Assembly (NCBI GenBank): GCA_910587505.1 | Contig: CAJULD010000014.1 | Span: 1 to 64,000 of the forward strand | DNA: 64,000 nucleotides | From: an uncultured Oscillospiraceae bacterium | GTDB taxonomy: Bacteria; Bacillota; Clostridia; Oscillospirales; Oscillospiraceae | Direction of reading: 5' to 3' | In this document: positions 40,536-50,016 of the stretch, piece by piece | How positions within the stretch are numbered: position 1 is the stretch's first letter | Layout of the letters: the number at the start of each line of letters is the position of its first letter | Position numbers and translations under genes: made by a program | Notes under the pieces: generated by a model | What the model was told of the DNA's origin: nothing | Seen by the model: the letters and a program-made list of their open reading frames with translations, nothing else | Databases searched by the model: none

Positions 40536-40573
40536 CCCCTTCCGCATATACTGTGCGGAAGGGGTGATCTTTT
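40536..40573 (+). terminator. Hairpin that overlaps the next ribosome site
   Basis: CCCCTTCCGCA (40536-40546) pairs perfectly with TGCGGAAGGGG (40554-40564), followed by TGATCTTTTT. It looks like a terminator for the regulator-kinase-lipoprotein operon, but its 3' arm is also the ribosome site (AAGGGGTGA) of the amidase gene. Confidence 0.7.
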
Positions 40574-41094
40574 TGGATGAACTGAGTCTGTTGCCCTATG
40601 ACCGAATCGCCGCGGTCCGGTACGCACAGAAATGGGCCTATGGCAGGAATCCGGCTTTTTACGATTATGAGAAAATTGGCGGAGACTGCACCAATTTTGC
40701 CTCCCAATGCGTCTACGCCGGCAGCGGCGTCATGAATTATACCAGGGATACCGGATGGTACTACATTGACGCCAATAATAAAGCCCCCGCCTGGACGGGG
40801 GTACAGTATTTTTATAACTTCATGACCAGAAGGGAAGAGACGGTCGGTCCGGTGGCGAGGGATGCAACCATCAGCCAGTTGGAACCGGGCGACGTCATTC
40901 AATTGTCCTTTGACGGAGAAAACTGGAACCATTCGCCCGTGGTCGTTCGCCTGCTCCGCACTCCGGCTCTGCGGCCGGCGGACGTGCTGATTGCCGCCCA
41001 CAGCTATGATTCCGACAACCGGCCGCTGAGCAGCTATGACTACCAGGCGATCCGCTTTCTCCATTTTACCGGCGTAAGGAAAGCGCCGCGGTGA
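40573..41094 (+). CDS. Putative amidase-domain protein (Amidase_6)
   Basis: The 173-residue protein matches the Amidase_6 family: YDRIAAVRYAQKWAYGRNP, then GGDCTNFASQCVYAG with the likely Cys nucleophile, and a later NHSPVVV containing the probable active-site His. These cysteine amidases are found in Gram-positive secreted or wall-associated proteins, but no signal peptide is visible here. I choose TTG 40573 because AAGGGGTGA lies at good distance; GTG 40564 is the alternative. A longer frame to 40492 runs through the terminator hairpin. Confidence 0.7.
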   Translation: MDELSLLPYDRIAAVRYAQKWAYGRNPAFYDYEKIGGDCTNFASQCVYAGSGVMNYTRDTGWYYIDANNKAPAWTGVQYFYNFMTRREETVGPVARDATISQLEPGDVIQLSFDGENWNHSPVVVRLLRTPALRPADVLIAAHSYDSDNRPLSSYDYQAIRFLHFTGVRKAPR

Positions 41095-41221
41095 GGGTGG
41101 AATGCTTTTTCCGGAAAAAGTGACAAAATGATCTCCAAACCATTGCAATTCCGGGCTTTCCACACGAAAACGGTATTGCGTTTCAGACAGGGCCCAATCG
41201 GGAAACAGTATAAAATTTATC

Positions 41222-41250
41222 TTGCGCCCCAGGGCGCAGTATGCTATAGT
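41222..41250 (+). promoter_or_regulatory. Promoter of nucleotidyltransferase-like gene
   Basis: TTGCGC (41222-41227), 17 bp, TATAGT (41245-41250). A CTTTTTCC/GGAAAAAG palindrome lies upstream at 41105-41120. Confidence 0.7.
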
Positions 41251-41309
41251 CAAACAGGCAGTCGGCATAAACCGGCTGCCTGTATTAGATGAAGCAGGGG
41301 GGACTGGTT

Positions 41310-42143
41310 ATGGAACAGAAGATACAGGCTCTGGTTGAGCTGCTGAAGGATACGGTGGAGGGAAAATGTGCCATTGCGCTGGCAGGAGCCCACGCGAAGG
41401 GCGCTGCGGATGCAGCCTCGGATATCGACTTATACATCTTCGCGGAGCGGGAAAAGCCCTTTGCCCAGCGCCAGGCGCTGATCCGCAGCGCAGCGGATCA
41501 GGGAACCACGCCGTGGGTCGATTCGACCTTTGACGCCGCGCCCTGGGGCGGCGGAATGGATTTCATCTACCAGGGGACGCCGGTGGAAGTTGTGGGCCGG
41601 ACGCTGGCCAGGGTGGATCAGGTGGTGAGAGATTGTCTGGAGGGGAGATTCGAGATCATTCCCGCCACCTGGACCTCCAACGGATATTATACCTTCATCT
41701 ACCTGAGCGAGCTGAGCTTTATCCGGCCTGTCTGGGACCCGGATGGGATTCTGGCGGCCTTCCGGCAGAAGGCGGCCGTCTACCCGGAACCGCTCCGCCG
41801 GGCGATTATTGAGACATTTATGGGACGCGCCGGGACCTGGATGGGGAATTTCCACTACGAGAGCGCCGTAAGCAGGGGAGACGTCCTCTTTACCGCACCC
41901 ATTGTGCTCCATACGGTAATGGACATGGTGCAGGTGGTTTTCGCCCTCAACCGCGCCTATTTCACTGGAGACAAGAAGCTGGAGGCGGCTCTGGCCCAAT
42001 TGCCCTGCTGTCCGGAGGCCCTTCGGCCGGAACGGATTGACATGCTTCTGACCGCTTCCAGAGATCCGCGGCAGCTGACCTTGCAGCAGCATCTGCTGCA
42101 AGGGACGTGGGAGGAGCTGAACCGGCGGATACAGGCGGAGTGA
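41310..42143 (+). CDS. Nucleotidyltransferase-domain protein (DUF4037-like)
   Basis: The 277-residue protein begins with a MNT-type nucleotidyltransferase core (LAGAHAKGAADAASDIDLYIF; G-x11-DxD pattern), followed by a helical domain of about 170 residues like DUF4037. Related proteins modify small molecules or antibiotics with nucleotides; here the target is unknown. GGGGGG precedes ATG 41310, and an in-frame ATG at 41289 is less likely. The convergent recombinase gene ends one base after it. Confidence 0.75.
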   Translation: MEQKIQALVELLKDTVEGKCAIALAGAHAKGAADAASDIDLYIFAEREKPFAQRQALIRSAADQGTTPWVDSTFDAAPWGGGMDFIYQGTPVEVVGRTLARVDQVVRDCLEGRFEIIPATWTSNGYYTFIYLSELSFIRPVWDPDGILAAFRQKAAVYPEPLRRAIIETFMGRAGTWMGNFHYESAVSRGDVLFTAPIVLHTVMDMVQVVFALNRAYFTGDKKLEAALAQLPCCPEALRPERIDMLLTASRDPRQLTLQQHLLQGTWEELNRRIQAE

Positions 42144-43232
42144 TTATTCCCCGCGGTCCTTCGGCGGCTTAATGCGCCCCAGCGGATTGGCCCGAGCCGC
42201 CACCCGCAGCGCCTCATTATCAATATGCGTATAGATTTCGGTGGTGTTCAGATGTTCATGTCCCAGGACCTCCTGCACGGCCTTCACATCCACGCCGTTT
42301 TGCAGCATCAGCGTGGCAGCCGTATGGCGGAGTTTGTGGGAGGAATACTGGCTGCTGTCCAATCCGGCTTGGGACAAGTGCCTTTTGACCAGCGCGTGGA
42401 CGTTGGAGCGGCTGATCCGCTGATTGCGGGAGGAGAGAAACAGGGCGTTCTGATCCCTGCCGGAGATGGGCCGCCGGACCGCCAGATAGCGGTCCAGAGC
42501 CGCCTTGCAGGCGTCGTTGAGATAGACGATCCGGACCTTGTTGCCTTTGCCCAGGACCCGCAGGGCGTCTCCCTGAATGTCGGTGATATTCAGACCAATC
42601 AGCTCAGAGATTCGCAGGCCGCAGTTCAGGAAGATCGTCAGGATACAGTAATCCCGTTCCTTGTTTCCGCCGTCCACGTTTTCCAGCAGCTCCATGCTTT
42701 CATCCAGCGTCAGGTATTTGGGCAGCGTTTTTTTCAGCTTGGGGGAGTCCAGCTCCCTGATGGGATTTTCCTCCAGCAAATGGGCCTTCTGTGTCAAATA
42801 GTTAAAAAAAGAGCGCAGCGTGGCGACTTTCCGGGCGCGGGTGGAGGCGTTCAGACCGTAGCCGGTTTTGTCGCTGTTGGGCTGCCGGGCGCGGTCACGG
42901 CTGAGGTAAGACAGATATCCGTAGATGTCGGTCAGCGTGATCGTGCGAATAAAGTCGATGTCCACATCCATGATGGAAATCCCGTCCAGGGGCTGGGACA
43001 AGCGGCTGCGGCTTTTTTTCATGTAGCGGAAGAAATTCCTGAGATCCAGAAAATACTCGTCCACGGTTTTCTGAGAATGGGCTTTGATGGTTTCATGATA
43101 GGATAAAAAGTCGCAGAGAATCTGCGGCGCTTCTTCACGGTAATTGGCCACTGACGCCGGTCGGTCAGGTCTGACGGCAGATGAAGAGGCGTTTGCCTCC
43201 ACTCGATTGAACAAAATTTTTATTTTGTTCAA
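42144..43232 (-). CDS. Tyrosine site-specific recombinase (XerC/XerD type)
   Basis: The 362-residue protein has the SAM-like N-terminal domain and the catalytic domain with Arg in CGLRISELIGL, Lys in GKGNKVR, HKLRHTAA, and the terminal GHEHLNTTEIYTH with the nucleophilic Tyr. All catalytic residues are present. No mobile element surrounds it, so a role in chromosome dimer resolution is likely. The TTG start at 43232 sits inside a 12-bp palindrome and is distant from the GGAGG at 43256, so the exact N-terminus is doubtful. Confidence 0.85.
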   Translation of the reverse strand: MNKIKILFNRVEANASSSAVRPDRPASVANYREEAPQILCDFLSYHETIKAHSQKTVDEYFLDLRNFFRYMKKSRSRLSQPLDGISIMDVDIDFIRTITLTDIYGYLSYLSRDRARQPNSDKTGYGLNASTRARKVATLRSFFNYLTQKAHLLEENPIRELDSPKLKKTLPKYLTLDESMELLENVDGGNKERDYCILTIFLNCGLRISELIGLNITDIQGDALRVLGKGNKVRIVYLNDACKAALDRYLAVRRPISGRDQNALFLSSRNQRISRSNVHALVKRHLSQAGLDSSQYSSHKLRHTAATLMLQNGVDVKAVQEVLGHEHLNTTEIYTHIDNEALRVAARANPLGRIKPPKDRGE

Positions 43233-43233
43233 T
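43206..43233. promoter_or_regulatory. Perfect palindrome at recombinase start
   Basis: ATTGAACAAAAT (43206-43217) pairs with ATTTTGTTCAAT (43222-43233) around four T. It covers the proposed TTG start codon. It could be an operator or an mRNA hairpin that hides the start. Confidence 0.65.
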
Positions 43234-43479
43234 TTCGCCTGACCTTACCAACCTTCCTCCTTTCTGCTTCCCTGTTCTCATTGTACCACGCCTGTCAAGA
43301 CGCTGCACAATATGGTGCAGTCCAAAATCAGAGCCTGCTTAATGTCTCAGCGTGTACAGTCCTGCGGTCAGAAACCGCCCGGCAATCTACTGTGCTAAGA
43401 TATCAAACAGGCTCCATGGAAGCTCCTGCGAGGTAAAGTTTTGAAATTCCTGTTCTTTCAGGAAAAGAATTTATGCGCT

Positions 43480-44148
43480 TTATCTTCTTTCTGCTTTGGC
43501 GCTGTGAAGCAGCCGGCGGCGCGGCGCGGTTTCCTCCAGCAGGCACAGCACACTGTCCGGAATATGGTCGCTGTAGCTGACCTCCATCAGGATTTTACCG
43601 TTCTGCCCTTCGGTGTCGCGCTCCAGCAGCTGAGGGTCCAGGAAATCCATATGCTGCAGCGAGGCCCGGATATCCGTATTCAGCGTCACACACAGATTCA
43701 GGCCGGCGGCGGTATAAACCTCCTGCCGGTAAGTCAGCAGCATCTGCGGCAGCAGCATTCTTTCCGTCAGGCTCTCATGGAACTCCTGGAGCAGCGGATC
43801 GTGCCGGTCCATCAGCCAGTCCGTCTCCCCCAGCAGCAGCGCGCGGCACTCCGCCTCTGCCACCATGGCGCTGGTACGCAGCTCATCCTCCCGGCGTTCC
43901 AAAATGACGTAAGTGGGGTCGCCGTCATAGTAGTGCAGGGAAAACTGAGGATTGGCATGTCCCGCAGTCAGCAGTCCGTCCACATTGTTTACAGGGACGC
44001 GATCCCGATAGCTGTTAAAAAACATGGTATGGACGCTTCTGGCATACAGCGCCTCCCCGCGGGTGGAAAGACAGTCGCGCAAAGCGGTGCAATCCTCTGA
44101 TGTGATCTGATAATGCAGCCGGTGAAGATAAGGCCGATTGTTTGTCAT
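43480..44148 (-). CDS. VTC-domain-like protein (polyphosphate polymerase-related)
   Basis: The 222-residue protein follows the VTC domain layout (LHRLHYQITSEDCTALRD at the start, a central LERRED segment, and a late GKILMEVSY). In active polymerases, several Arg and Lys residues bind the phosphate chain. Here the usual RSLYFD and KxRxR segments are altered (HTMFFN, QFSLHYY), so activity is doubtful. No membrane helix is present. GAGGATG precedes the ATG. Assignment is by pattern; certainty is moderate. Confidence 0.65.
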   Translation of the reverse strand: MTNNRPYLHRLHYQITSEDCTALRDCLSTRGEALYARSVHTMFFNSYRDRVPVNNVDGLLTAGHANPQFSLHYYDGDPTYVILERREDELRTSAMVAEAECRALLLGETDWLMDRHDPLLQEFHESLTERMLLPQMLLTYRQEVYTAAGLNLCVTLNTDIRASLQHMDFLDPQLLERDTEGQNGKILMEVSYSDHIPDSVLCLLEETAPRRRLLHSAKAERR

Positions 44149-44241
44149 GAGGCATCCTCCTTTGGTATAATCAATATAACCAAAGAAAAAGAACTGGTCA
44201 TGACTGGAATTTGAACAATCTGTGAATACGGCCCCCCTGCC

Positions 44242-45969
44242 CTATTTTTTAAAGCTGTCCTTCAGGCCAACGCTGCGATTGAACACCAGATGTCCGGGCC
44301 TGCTGTCCTTACTGTCCAGACAGAAGTAACCCACCCGCATGAACTGAAAATTCGCCGGGGCCACGGCCTCCGCCAGACCGGCCTCCACCCTGCAGCCGGT
44401 GACAATTTCCAGAGAGTTCGGATTCATGCAGTCCAAGAAATTCCTGTCGGCGGCGTCGGGGGCGGCGTCAGAGAACAGGTTGTCGTACAGACGGCACTCC
44501 GCGTCCACCGCCGTGGCGGCGTCTACCCAGTGAATGGTAGCGCCTTTCACCTTCCGCCCGTCGGCGGGGTTCCCTCCCCGGCTGTCGGGGTCGTAGACGG
44601 CGTAAATCTCCACCACATTGCCGTTTTCATCCTTCCGGCAGCCGGTGCATTTAATGAGGTACGCGCCCTTCAGGCGGCACTCGGGGCCGCCGGGGTACAG
44701 GCGCTTGTACCTGGGTACAGGCTCCTCCAGGAAGTCCTCCGCCTCCACGTACAGCTCACGGGAGAAGGTGATGGTCCGGGTGCCGTCCTCGGGGCGGTTG
44801 GGGTTGTTCTCCACCTCGAAGGTCTCGCTCTGCCCCTCGGGATAGTTGGTGATGGTCAGCTTCACCGGGCGGATCACCGCCATGACGCGCTGGGCGGTCT
44901 CGTTGAGGTCCTCCCGCAGGCAGTGCTCCAGGAAGGCGAACTCCACAGTGCTGGTGGCCTTAGCCACGCCGATGCGCTCGCAGAAATTCCGGATGGAGGC
45001 CGGGGTATAGCCCCGCCGCCGCAGGCCGCAGAGGGTGGGCATCCGGGGATCGTCCCAGCCGGAGACCCGGCCGTCCTCCACCAAGGCGCGCAGCTTCCGC
45101 TTGCTCATGACGGTGTAGTTGATGCCCAGGCGGGCGAACTCGATCTGCCGGGGCTTGGCGGGCAGATCGCAGTGCTCCACCACCCAGTCGTACAGGGGCC
45201 GGTGGTCCTCATACTCCAGGGAGCACAGGGAGTGGGTGATGCCCTCCAGCGCGTCCTGGATGGGGTGGGCGAAGTCGTACATGGGGAAGATGCACCACTT
45301 GGCGCCCTGCCGGTGGTGCTCGACGTGGCGGATGCGGTAGAGGGCCGGGTCCCGCAGGTTGAAGTTGCCGCTGGCCAAGTCGATCTTGGCCCGCAGGGTG
45401 TACTTTCCGTCCGGGAACTCCCCGGCCCGCATCCGGCGGAAGAGGTCCAGACTCTCCTCCGCGGGCCGGTCCCGCCAGGGGGAGCGGGCGGGGGTGTTTA
45501 CGTCCCCCCGGTACGCCTTGAACTCTTCCGGCGTCAGCTCACAGACGTAAGCCAAGCCCTTTTTGATAAGGTCCTCTGCCAGCTCGTAGGTCTTTTCAAA
45601 GTAGTCGCTTCCGTAGAACAGCCGGTCCCCCCAGTCGAACCCCAGCCAGTGGATATCCTCCTGGATGGCCTCCACGAACTCCACGTCCTCCTTGGTGGGA
45701 TTGGTGTCGTCAAAGCGGAGGTTGCACAGGCCGCCGTACTTCTCGGCGGTACTGAAGTTGATGCACAGCGCCTTGCAGTGGCCGATGTGCAGATAGCCGT
45801 TGGGCTCCGGCGGGAACCGGGTGTGGACGGCCATGCCCTGGAACCGGCCACCCTCCGCGATGTCCTCGTCGATGAACTGATGGATGAAATTTCTGCTTTC
45901 CGCCTCTTCCATCACAGGCGTCCTGCTGTCCTCGGCCATGCCGTCACGCTCCTTGCTGTCGTTTGACAT
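44242..45969 (-). CDS. glnS: Glutaminyl-tRNA synthetase
   Basis: The 575-residue class I synthetase has PPEPNGYLHIGH (HIGH motif), NLRFDDTNP, VMSKRKL (KMSKS-type) and two C-terminal beta-barrel anticodon-binding domains, like E. coli GlnS. It charges tRNA-Gln directly; many Firmicutes instead use GatCAB. I start at the Met before SNDSKER (45969), with GGAG upstream; a Met at 45939 with AAGGAG is also possible. The promoter at 46000-46028 rules out the longer frame to 46146. Confidence 0.95.
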   Translation of the reverse strand: MSNDSKERDGMAEDSRTPVMEEAESRNFIHQFIDEDIAEGGRFQGMAVHTRFPPEPNGYLHIGHCKALCINFSTAEKYGGLCNLRFDDTNPTKEDVEFVEAIQEDIHWLGFDWGDRLFYGSDYFEKTYELAEDLIKKGLAYVCELTPEEFKAYRGDVNTPARSPWRDRPAEESLDLFRRMRAGEFPDGKYTLRAKIDLASGNFNLRDPALYRIRHVEHHRQGAKWCIFPMYDFAHPIQDALEGITHSLCSLEYEDHRPLYDWVVEHCDLPAKPRQIEFARLGINYTVMSKRKLRALVEDGRVSGWDDPRMPTLCGLRRRGYTPASIRNFCERIGVAKATSTVEFAFLEHCLREDLNETAQRVMAVIRPVKLTITNYPEGQSETFEVENNPNRPEDGTRTITFSRELYVEAEDFLEEPVPRYKRLYPGGPECRLKGAYLIKCTGCRKDENGNVVEIYAVYDPDSRGGNPADGRKVKGATIHWVDAATAVDAECRLYDNLFSDAAPDAADRNFLDCMNPNSLEIVTGCRVEAGLAEAVAPANFQFMRVGYFCLDSKDSRPGHLVFNRSVGLKDSFKK

Positions 45970-45999
45970 TGATAAGTTCTCCAAAAAAGGATGTATGTC

Positions 46000-46028
46000 A
46001 TTATACAAAATGCCGGTACAAAACGCAA
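46000..46028 (-). promoter_or_regulatory. glnS promoter
   Basis: On the minus strand: TTGCGT (46023-46028), 17 bp, TATAAT (46000-46005). No T-box-like leader is seen between it and glnS; the leader is only about 25 bases. Confidence 0.85.
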
Positions 46029-46076
46029 GAGGGTTGAGGAAATTTTTTCCCCACGGCCGTTTTATGGAAAAACCAG

Positions 46077-46105
46077 TAGACATTTTCCGGGATTTGGAGT
46101 AAAAT
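46077..46105 (+). promoter_or_regulatory. Promoter of GDPD gene
   Basis: TAGACA (46077-46082), 17 bp, TAAAAT (46100-46105), 35 bases before the GDPD start and divergent from the glnS promoter. Confidence 0.7.
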
Positions 46106-46139
46106 TCAAATATCTTACAACAGGATTCGAGGGGATTCC

Positions 46140-47174
46140 ATGACAAAGACCCAAAAGCGCCGTGTGACGGTCATTTTTTTGCTGGCTGCGGCAGCCGCGA
46201 CGTTAACCGCGAGCCTGTTTCTGCCGCGCCAGGGAGAAGGCACGGGACTCGCTCTTCCCGCTTCGGCCATGGAGGCGCCGGCGCCAGTCCGGCTGATGCC
46301 GGTGGCGGCTGTCCCGGAAGCTGTGATAGAGTCCGGGCCGAAAGCTTCGGCAGAGCCGCCGGAGGTCCCGGAAGAGGTTCCGGAAAAGGAAAAACCGGCC
46401 GGAGAGCTGTCGGCCACGGAAATCATGGCCAATGCCCGTCTGGTGGCCCACGGTATGGGAAGCATCGACGGTCTGGCTACGCTGAACTGTCTGGAAGGAT
46501 TTCAGCAGCAATATGAGGCCGGCGTCCGGGTCTTTGAGGTGGACCTGCGGCTGACGCGGGACGTCAGGACCATACTTCGCCACGACTGGTGGCATGACGA
46601 CTGGCAGGAAGGAATCGACTGGGCCAGAATCCCTACCAGAGAAAAATTCCTGTCTGAAAAAATACTGGGCCAGTACACCCCCCTCTCCTTTCGGGACCTG
46701 CTGCTGATCATGGAAAAGTATCCCGATATCTGCGTCGTCACCGACACCAAGTTCACGGATTCGGATGTGTTCTTCATTCAGTTCGACTCCATGCTGGCCG
46801 ACGCGCATGAACTGGGATTGACCTACCTGTTTGACCGGATCATGATTCAGGTCTACAGCGGCAATATGCGCACCGCCCTGCACAACATCTACCCCTTCCC
46901 CCACTACATCTACACTCTCTATCAGGATGAGTCGCCCTTTCAAAAAACCAGGGAAGCCTTCCGGGAAAAGGCCGCCTACTGCGCGGAACGCGGCATTGAG
47001 GGCATCACCATGCCCGACGCCTGGTGGAATTCCGACTATGCCGCCATTGCGGAGGAGTACGGCGTCAGAGTTTACGTACATACGGTCAACAGCGCCTCCT
47101 CAGCGCAGAAGCTGCTGGATGCCGGCGTGTCCGCCGTTTACACTGACAGCCTGCTTCCGGCGGATATTTCCTGA
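46140..47174 (+). CDS. Glycerophosphodiester phosphodiesterase-family protein
   Basis: The 344-residue protein has an N-terminal membrane anchor (residues 9-28), a Pro/Glu-rich linker to about 95, and a GDPD TIM barrel (LVAHGMGSIDGLATLNCLEGF, FEVDLRLTRD, ILRHDW). It would act outside the cell on glycerophosphodiesters or lipoteichoic-acid-type polymers. The usual AHRG is AHGMG here, as in a subgroup of the family. GAGGGG precedes ATG 46140. Confidence 0.85.
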   Translation: MTKTQKRRVTVIFLLAAAAATLTASLFLPRQGEGTGLALPASAMEAPAPVRLMPVAAVPEAVIESGPKASAEPPEVPEEVPEKEKPAGELSATEIMANARLVAHGMGSIDGLATLNCLEGFQQQYEAGVRVFEVDLRLTRDVRTILRHDWWHDDWQEGIDWARIPTREKFLSEKILGQYTPLSFRDLLLIMEKYPDICVVTDTKFTDSDVFFIQFDSMLADAHELGLTYLFDRIMIQVYSGNMRTALHNIYPFPHYIYTLYQDESPFQKTREAFREKAAYCAERGIEGITMPDAWWNSDYAAIAEEYGVRVYVHTVNSASSAQKLLDAGVSAVYTDSLLPADIS

Positions 47175-47294
47175 CGGCATTGATACTTTTCTTGAGAAAA
47201 GCATCAAAAAGAGCGTCAGGAGCGATCTATGCCATGTCATAATTTCAGATTCCCACACGGTAACAATGATACGCTTTTATTCGGTAAATACGCA

Positions 47295-47339
47295 AAAAGG
47301 GCAGTCGGCAGCGATCCAATCGCTGCCGACTGCCCTTTT
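47295..47339. terminator. Perfect 21-bp bidirectional terminator
   Basis: The arms 47295-47315 and 47319-47339 are perfectly complementary around CCA (AAAAGGGCAGTCGGCAGC... at the left). A/T runs flank both sides, so it stops the GDPD transcript and the opposing zinc-ribbon/clpE transcript. Confidence 0.9.
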
Positions 47340-47355
47340 CTTTCCACAAAAAGAA

Positions 47356-47568
47356 TTATATTATGAAGTCCTCCTCCTTCAGCCTGGAGGTCTCCAGTTT
47401 TATCGGACGCGGGGGGACGCGTTTGAAGGGGTCATACTGAAACCGTCCGCAGTGGTACTCCACAGCGACGACCCCCTTACGGGGGCAGATTACTTCCCGT
47501 TCGTTAATCACGTTGCCCCGGGCGCAGTAGCCGCAGCGGGGCTCCATATCCTTGCGGAACAGATTCAC
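47356..47568 (-). CDS. Small zinc-ribbon-like protein
   Basis: The 70-residue protein has CGYC, a later CPRKG and CGRF, four Cys that could form a zinc ribbon, and a basic Pro-rich stretch. GGGAGGG precedes the ATG at 47568. It is 18 bases downstream of clpE and likely co-transcribed. ClpE itself carries an N-terminal zinc finger, so a link with protein quality control is possible, but that is inference. I recognise no named family. Confidence 0.7.
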   Translation of the reverse strand: MNLFRKDMEPRCGYCARGNVINEREVICPRKGVVAVEYHCGRFQYDPFKRVPPRPIKLETSRLKEEDFII

Positions 47569-47586
47569 CGTCTTCCCTCCCCTGCC

Positions 47587-49893
47587 CTACAGCGCCCGGA
47601 TCACAATCTTCTCGTCCTCAGCCGTTACAGACAGCTGGGTGACGGGATGATCGTAGCTGCTGATAATGGTCAGCGCCAGCTGGTCTTCCACTTCCTTCTG
47701 AATGGTGCGCCGCAGGTTGCGGGCGCCGTATGCCGCCGAATAGGACTTCTTCACCAGGTATTCCACCGCCGCATCGTCGTAGGCGAGAGTCAGTCCTTTC
47801 TCCTTCATGCTGGACTTCAGCTCGTCCAGCATCAGTCTGGCGATGGGCTGGAAATCCTCCTCCGACAGCTTGTTGAAGCAGACGATCTCGTCCACCCGGT
47901 TGAGGAACTCCGGCCGCAGGAACTGCTCAAGCGCCTTCATGGCCCGGTCCTTGTCCAGCTCGCTGGCGGTCTTGTTGAAACCCACCGTTCCCTCCTTCCG
48001 GTCGCTGCCCGCATTGGAGGTCATCACGATGACGGTGTTCTCAAAATTCACCTTCCGGCCGTGGGCGTCGGTAATCTGACCGTCGTCCAGAATCTGCAAA
48101 AGTACATTCAGCACATCCGGATGGGCCTTCTCAATTTCGTCAAACAGGATCACCGAATACGGCTTGCGGCGGATCTTTTCCGTCAGCTGCCCTGCCTCGT
48201 CATAGCCCACATAGCCCGGAGGGGAACCGATGATGCGGGAAACGGAGTGCTTCTCCATGAACTCCGACATATCCAGACGGATCAGGCTTTCCGGCGCGTT
48301 GAACAGATCGTCCGCCAGCTGCTTGACCAGCTCCGTTTTACCCACGCCGGTGCTGCCCACAAAGATAAAGCTGACCGGCTTGTGCCTGGGCGAGATGCCC
48401 ACCCGGTTGCGGCGGATGGCGGCGGAGACGGCGTCGATGGCCTGATCCTGTCCCACCACCTTCTGTTTCAGACGGCGGTCCAGCTCGCTCAGGCGCATGA
48501 ACTCCTCCTCGCGGATTTTACTGGCGGGAATCCTGGTCCAGAGCTCGATGACCCGCGCAAGATTTTCCATGGTTAACTGCGGCTCTCCCTGGGCAAGCAG
48601 CGCGTCGATTTCCGTCTGGAGCTGAAGCTCCCTGCTTTTGATTTCCGCAAGACGCTCAAAATTTGGCTCCTCGGCGGCCTCTAAAAGCTCCCGTTCCTTG
48701 CCGTAATCGGCCAGCTCGCGGCTGATCTCCTGCCGGCGGTTGATGCCTGCGTCCTTCAGATTCATATCCGAGCAGGCCTCGTCGATAAGGTCGATAGCCT
48801 TGTCCGGCAGGAAGCGGTCCGTGATATAGCGCTCGCTGAGCAGTACCGCCTGACGCAGAACGCCCTCCGGGATTTTCACGCCGTGGAAGGTTTCGTAATA
48901 ATGGGCGATACCACGGAGGATCTTCATGGTGTCCTCCACATTGGGCTCGTTTACCGTTACCGGCTGGAACCGGCGCTCCAAAGCGGTGTCCTTTTCAATA
49001 TGCTTGCGGTACTCGGTAAAGGTGGTGGCGCCGATGACCTGGATCTCTCCCCGGCTCAGGGCGGGCTTGAGAATATTGGCGGCGTTCATGCTGCCCTCTG
49101 CGTCTCCCGCGCCGACGATGTTGTGTACCTCGTCAATGACCAGAATAATATTGCCGCATTTGCGGATCTCCTCAATCAGGCCCTTCATCCGGCTTTCAAA
49201 CTGCCCGCGGAACTGGGTTCCCGCCACCAGCGCGGTCAGATCCAGCAGGTAAACCTCCTTGTCCCGCAGCTTGAAGGGAACTTCCTTATTGGCAATGCGC
49301 TGGGCCAGTCCCTCGGCTATGGCGGTTTTCCCGACGCCCGGTTCGCCGATCAGGCAGGGGTTGTTCTTCTGGCGGCGGTTGAGGATCTGGATCACCCGCT
49401 CGATCTCCTGCTCCCGGCCCACCAGGTGGTCCAGCTTGCCTCCCCGGGCCCGCTCGGTCAGATTGATGCAGTAGCTGTCCAGATATTTCCGCTTCGGCGT
49501 TTTGTCCACTTTGCGCTCTTTCGTCTCATGGCTCCTTCCGGTATTCTCGCCGGAGGAGGGCGCGGGAGTCTGGTCGCCGCCGCCGAAGAGACGGTTCAGG
49601 AAGGGGAAGGTGGCGGTTTTGCCATCTTCGCTTTCGTCCTCCTCATCCTCCTTGGGAATCAGGCCCTCCATGGATTCCGCACCGCCGAAGGCGCTCATCA
49701 TCTCATCGTTGAGCATGTCCAGATCTTCGTCGGTGATACCCATGCGCCGCATCATCTCGCCCACCTGGGGCAGGCCGATCTCTTTGGCGCATTTCAGGCA
49801 CAGCCCCTCGTTCACGGGTTCGCCCTTTTCAATTTTAGAAATAAAAACCACGGCTACCCGCTTTTTACATCTTGTGCACAGGGTCGGTTGCAT
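47587..49893 (-). CDS. clpE: ATP-dependent Clp protease ATPase ClpE
   Basis: The 768-residue AAA+ unfoldase has an N-terminal four-Cys zinc finger (C6, C9, C32, C35), an acidic linker, AAA1 with GEPGVGKT at 183-190, a short coiled middle domain, and AAA2 with GSTGVGKT near 514. A VGF loop in GTVGFNK is typical for docking on ClpP. The zinc finger and short M-domain mark ClpE rather than ClpC. No CtsR heptad repeat or CIRCE element is seen; a weak TTGAAC, 17 bp, TACCAT lies upstream. Confidence 0.9.
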   Translation of the reverse strand: MQPTLCTRCKKRVAVVFISKIEKGEPVNEGLCLKCAKEIGLPQVGEMMRRMGITDEDLDMLNDEMMSAFGGAESMEGLIPKEDEEDESEDGKTATFPFLNRLFGGGDQTPAPSSGENTGRSHETKERKVDKTPKRKYLDSYCINLTERARGGKLDHLVGREQEIERVIQILNRRQKNNPCLIGEPGVGKTAIAEGLAQRIANKEVPFKLRDKEVYLLDLTALVAGTQFRGQFESRMKGLIEEIRKCGNIILVIDEVHNIVGAGDAEGSMNAANILKPALSRGEIQVIGATTFTEYRKHIEKDTALERRFQPVTVNEPNVEDTMKILRGIAHYYETFHGVKIPEGVLRQAVLLSERYITDRFLPDKAIDLIDEACSDMNLKDAGINRRQEISRELADYGKERELLEAAEEPNFERLAEIKSRELQLQTEIDALLAQGEPQLTMENLARVIELWTRIPASKIREEEFMRLSELDRRLKQKVVGQDQAIDAVSAAIRRNRVGISPRHKPVSFIFVGSTGVGKTELVKQLADDLFNAPESLIRLDMSEFMEKHSVSRIIGSPPGYVGYDEAGQLTEKIRRKPYSVILFDEIEKAHPDVLNVLLQILDDGQITDAHGRKVNFENTVIVMTSNAGSDRKEGTVGFNKTASELDKDRAMKALEQFLRPEFLNRVDEIVCFNKLSEEDFQPIARLMLDELKSSMKEKGLTLAYDDAAVEYLVKKSYSAAYGARNLRRTIQKEVEDQLALTIISSYDHPVTQLSVTAEDEKIVIRAL

Positions 49894-50016
49894 AAGCTTC
49901 TACCTCCATAGCCTCTCCCACGGGAGGGCATACGCTTCATATGGTATCTTTTATATCAAATCCGTTCAACATTAGCATGAACAAATTGAAAATTTTCAAA
50001 CAGCCGGAATATTTTT

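Noticed and set aside
44290..45966. Long plus-strand frame of 558 codons opposite glnS
   Set aside because: It is an antisense shadow of a clear glutaminyl-tRNA synthetase in GC-rich DNA; it has no ribosome site and low-complexity Gly/Val/His content.
45970..46030. T-box leader in front of glnS
   Set aside because: The promoter lies about 30 bases before the start, leaving no room for a T-box.
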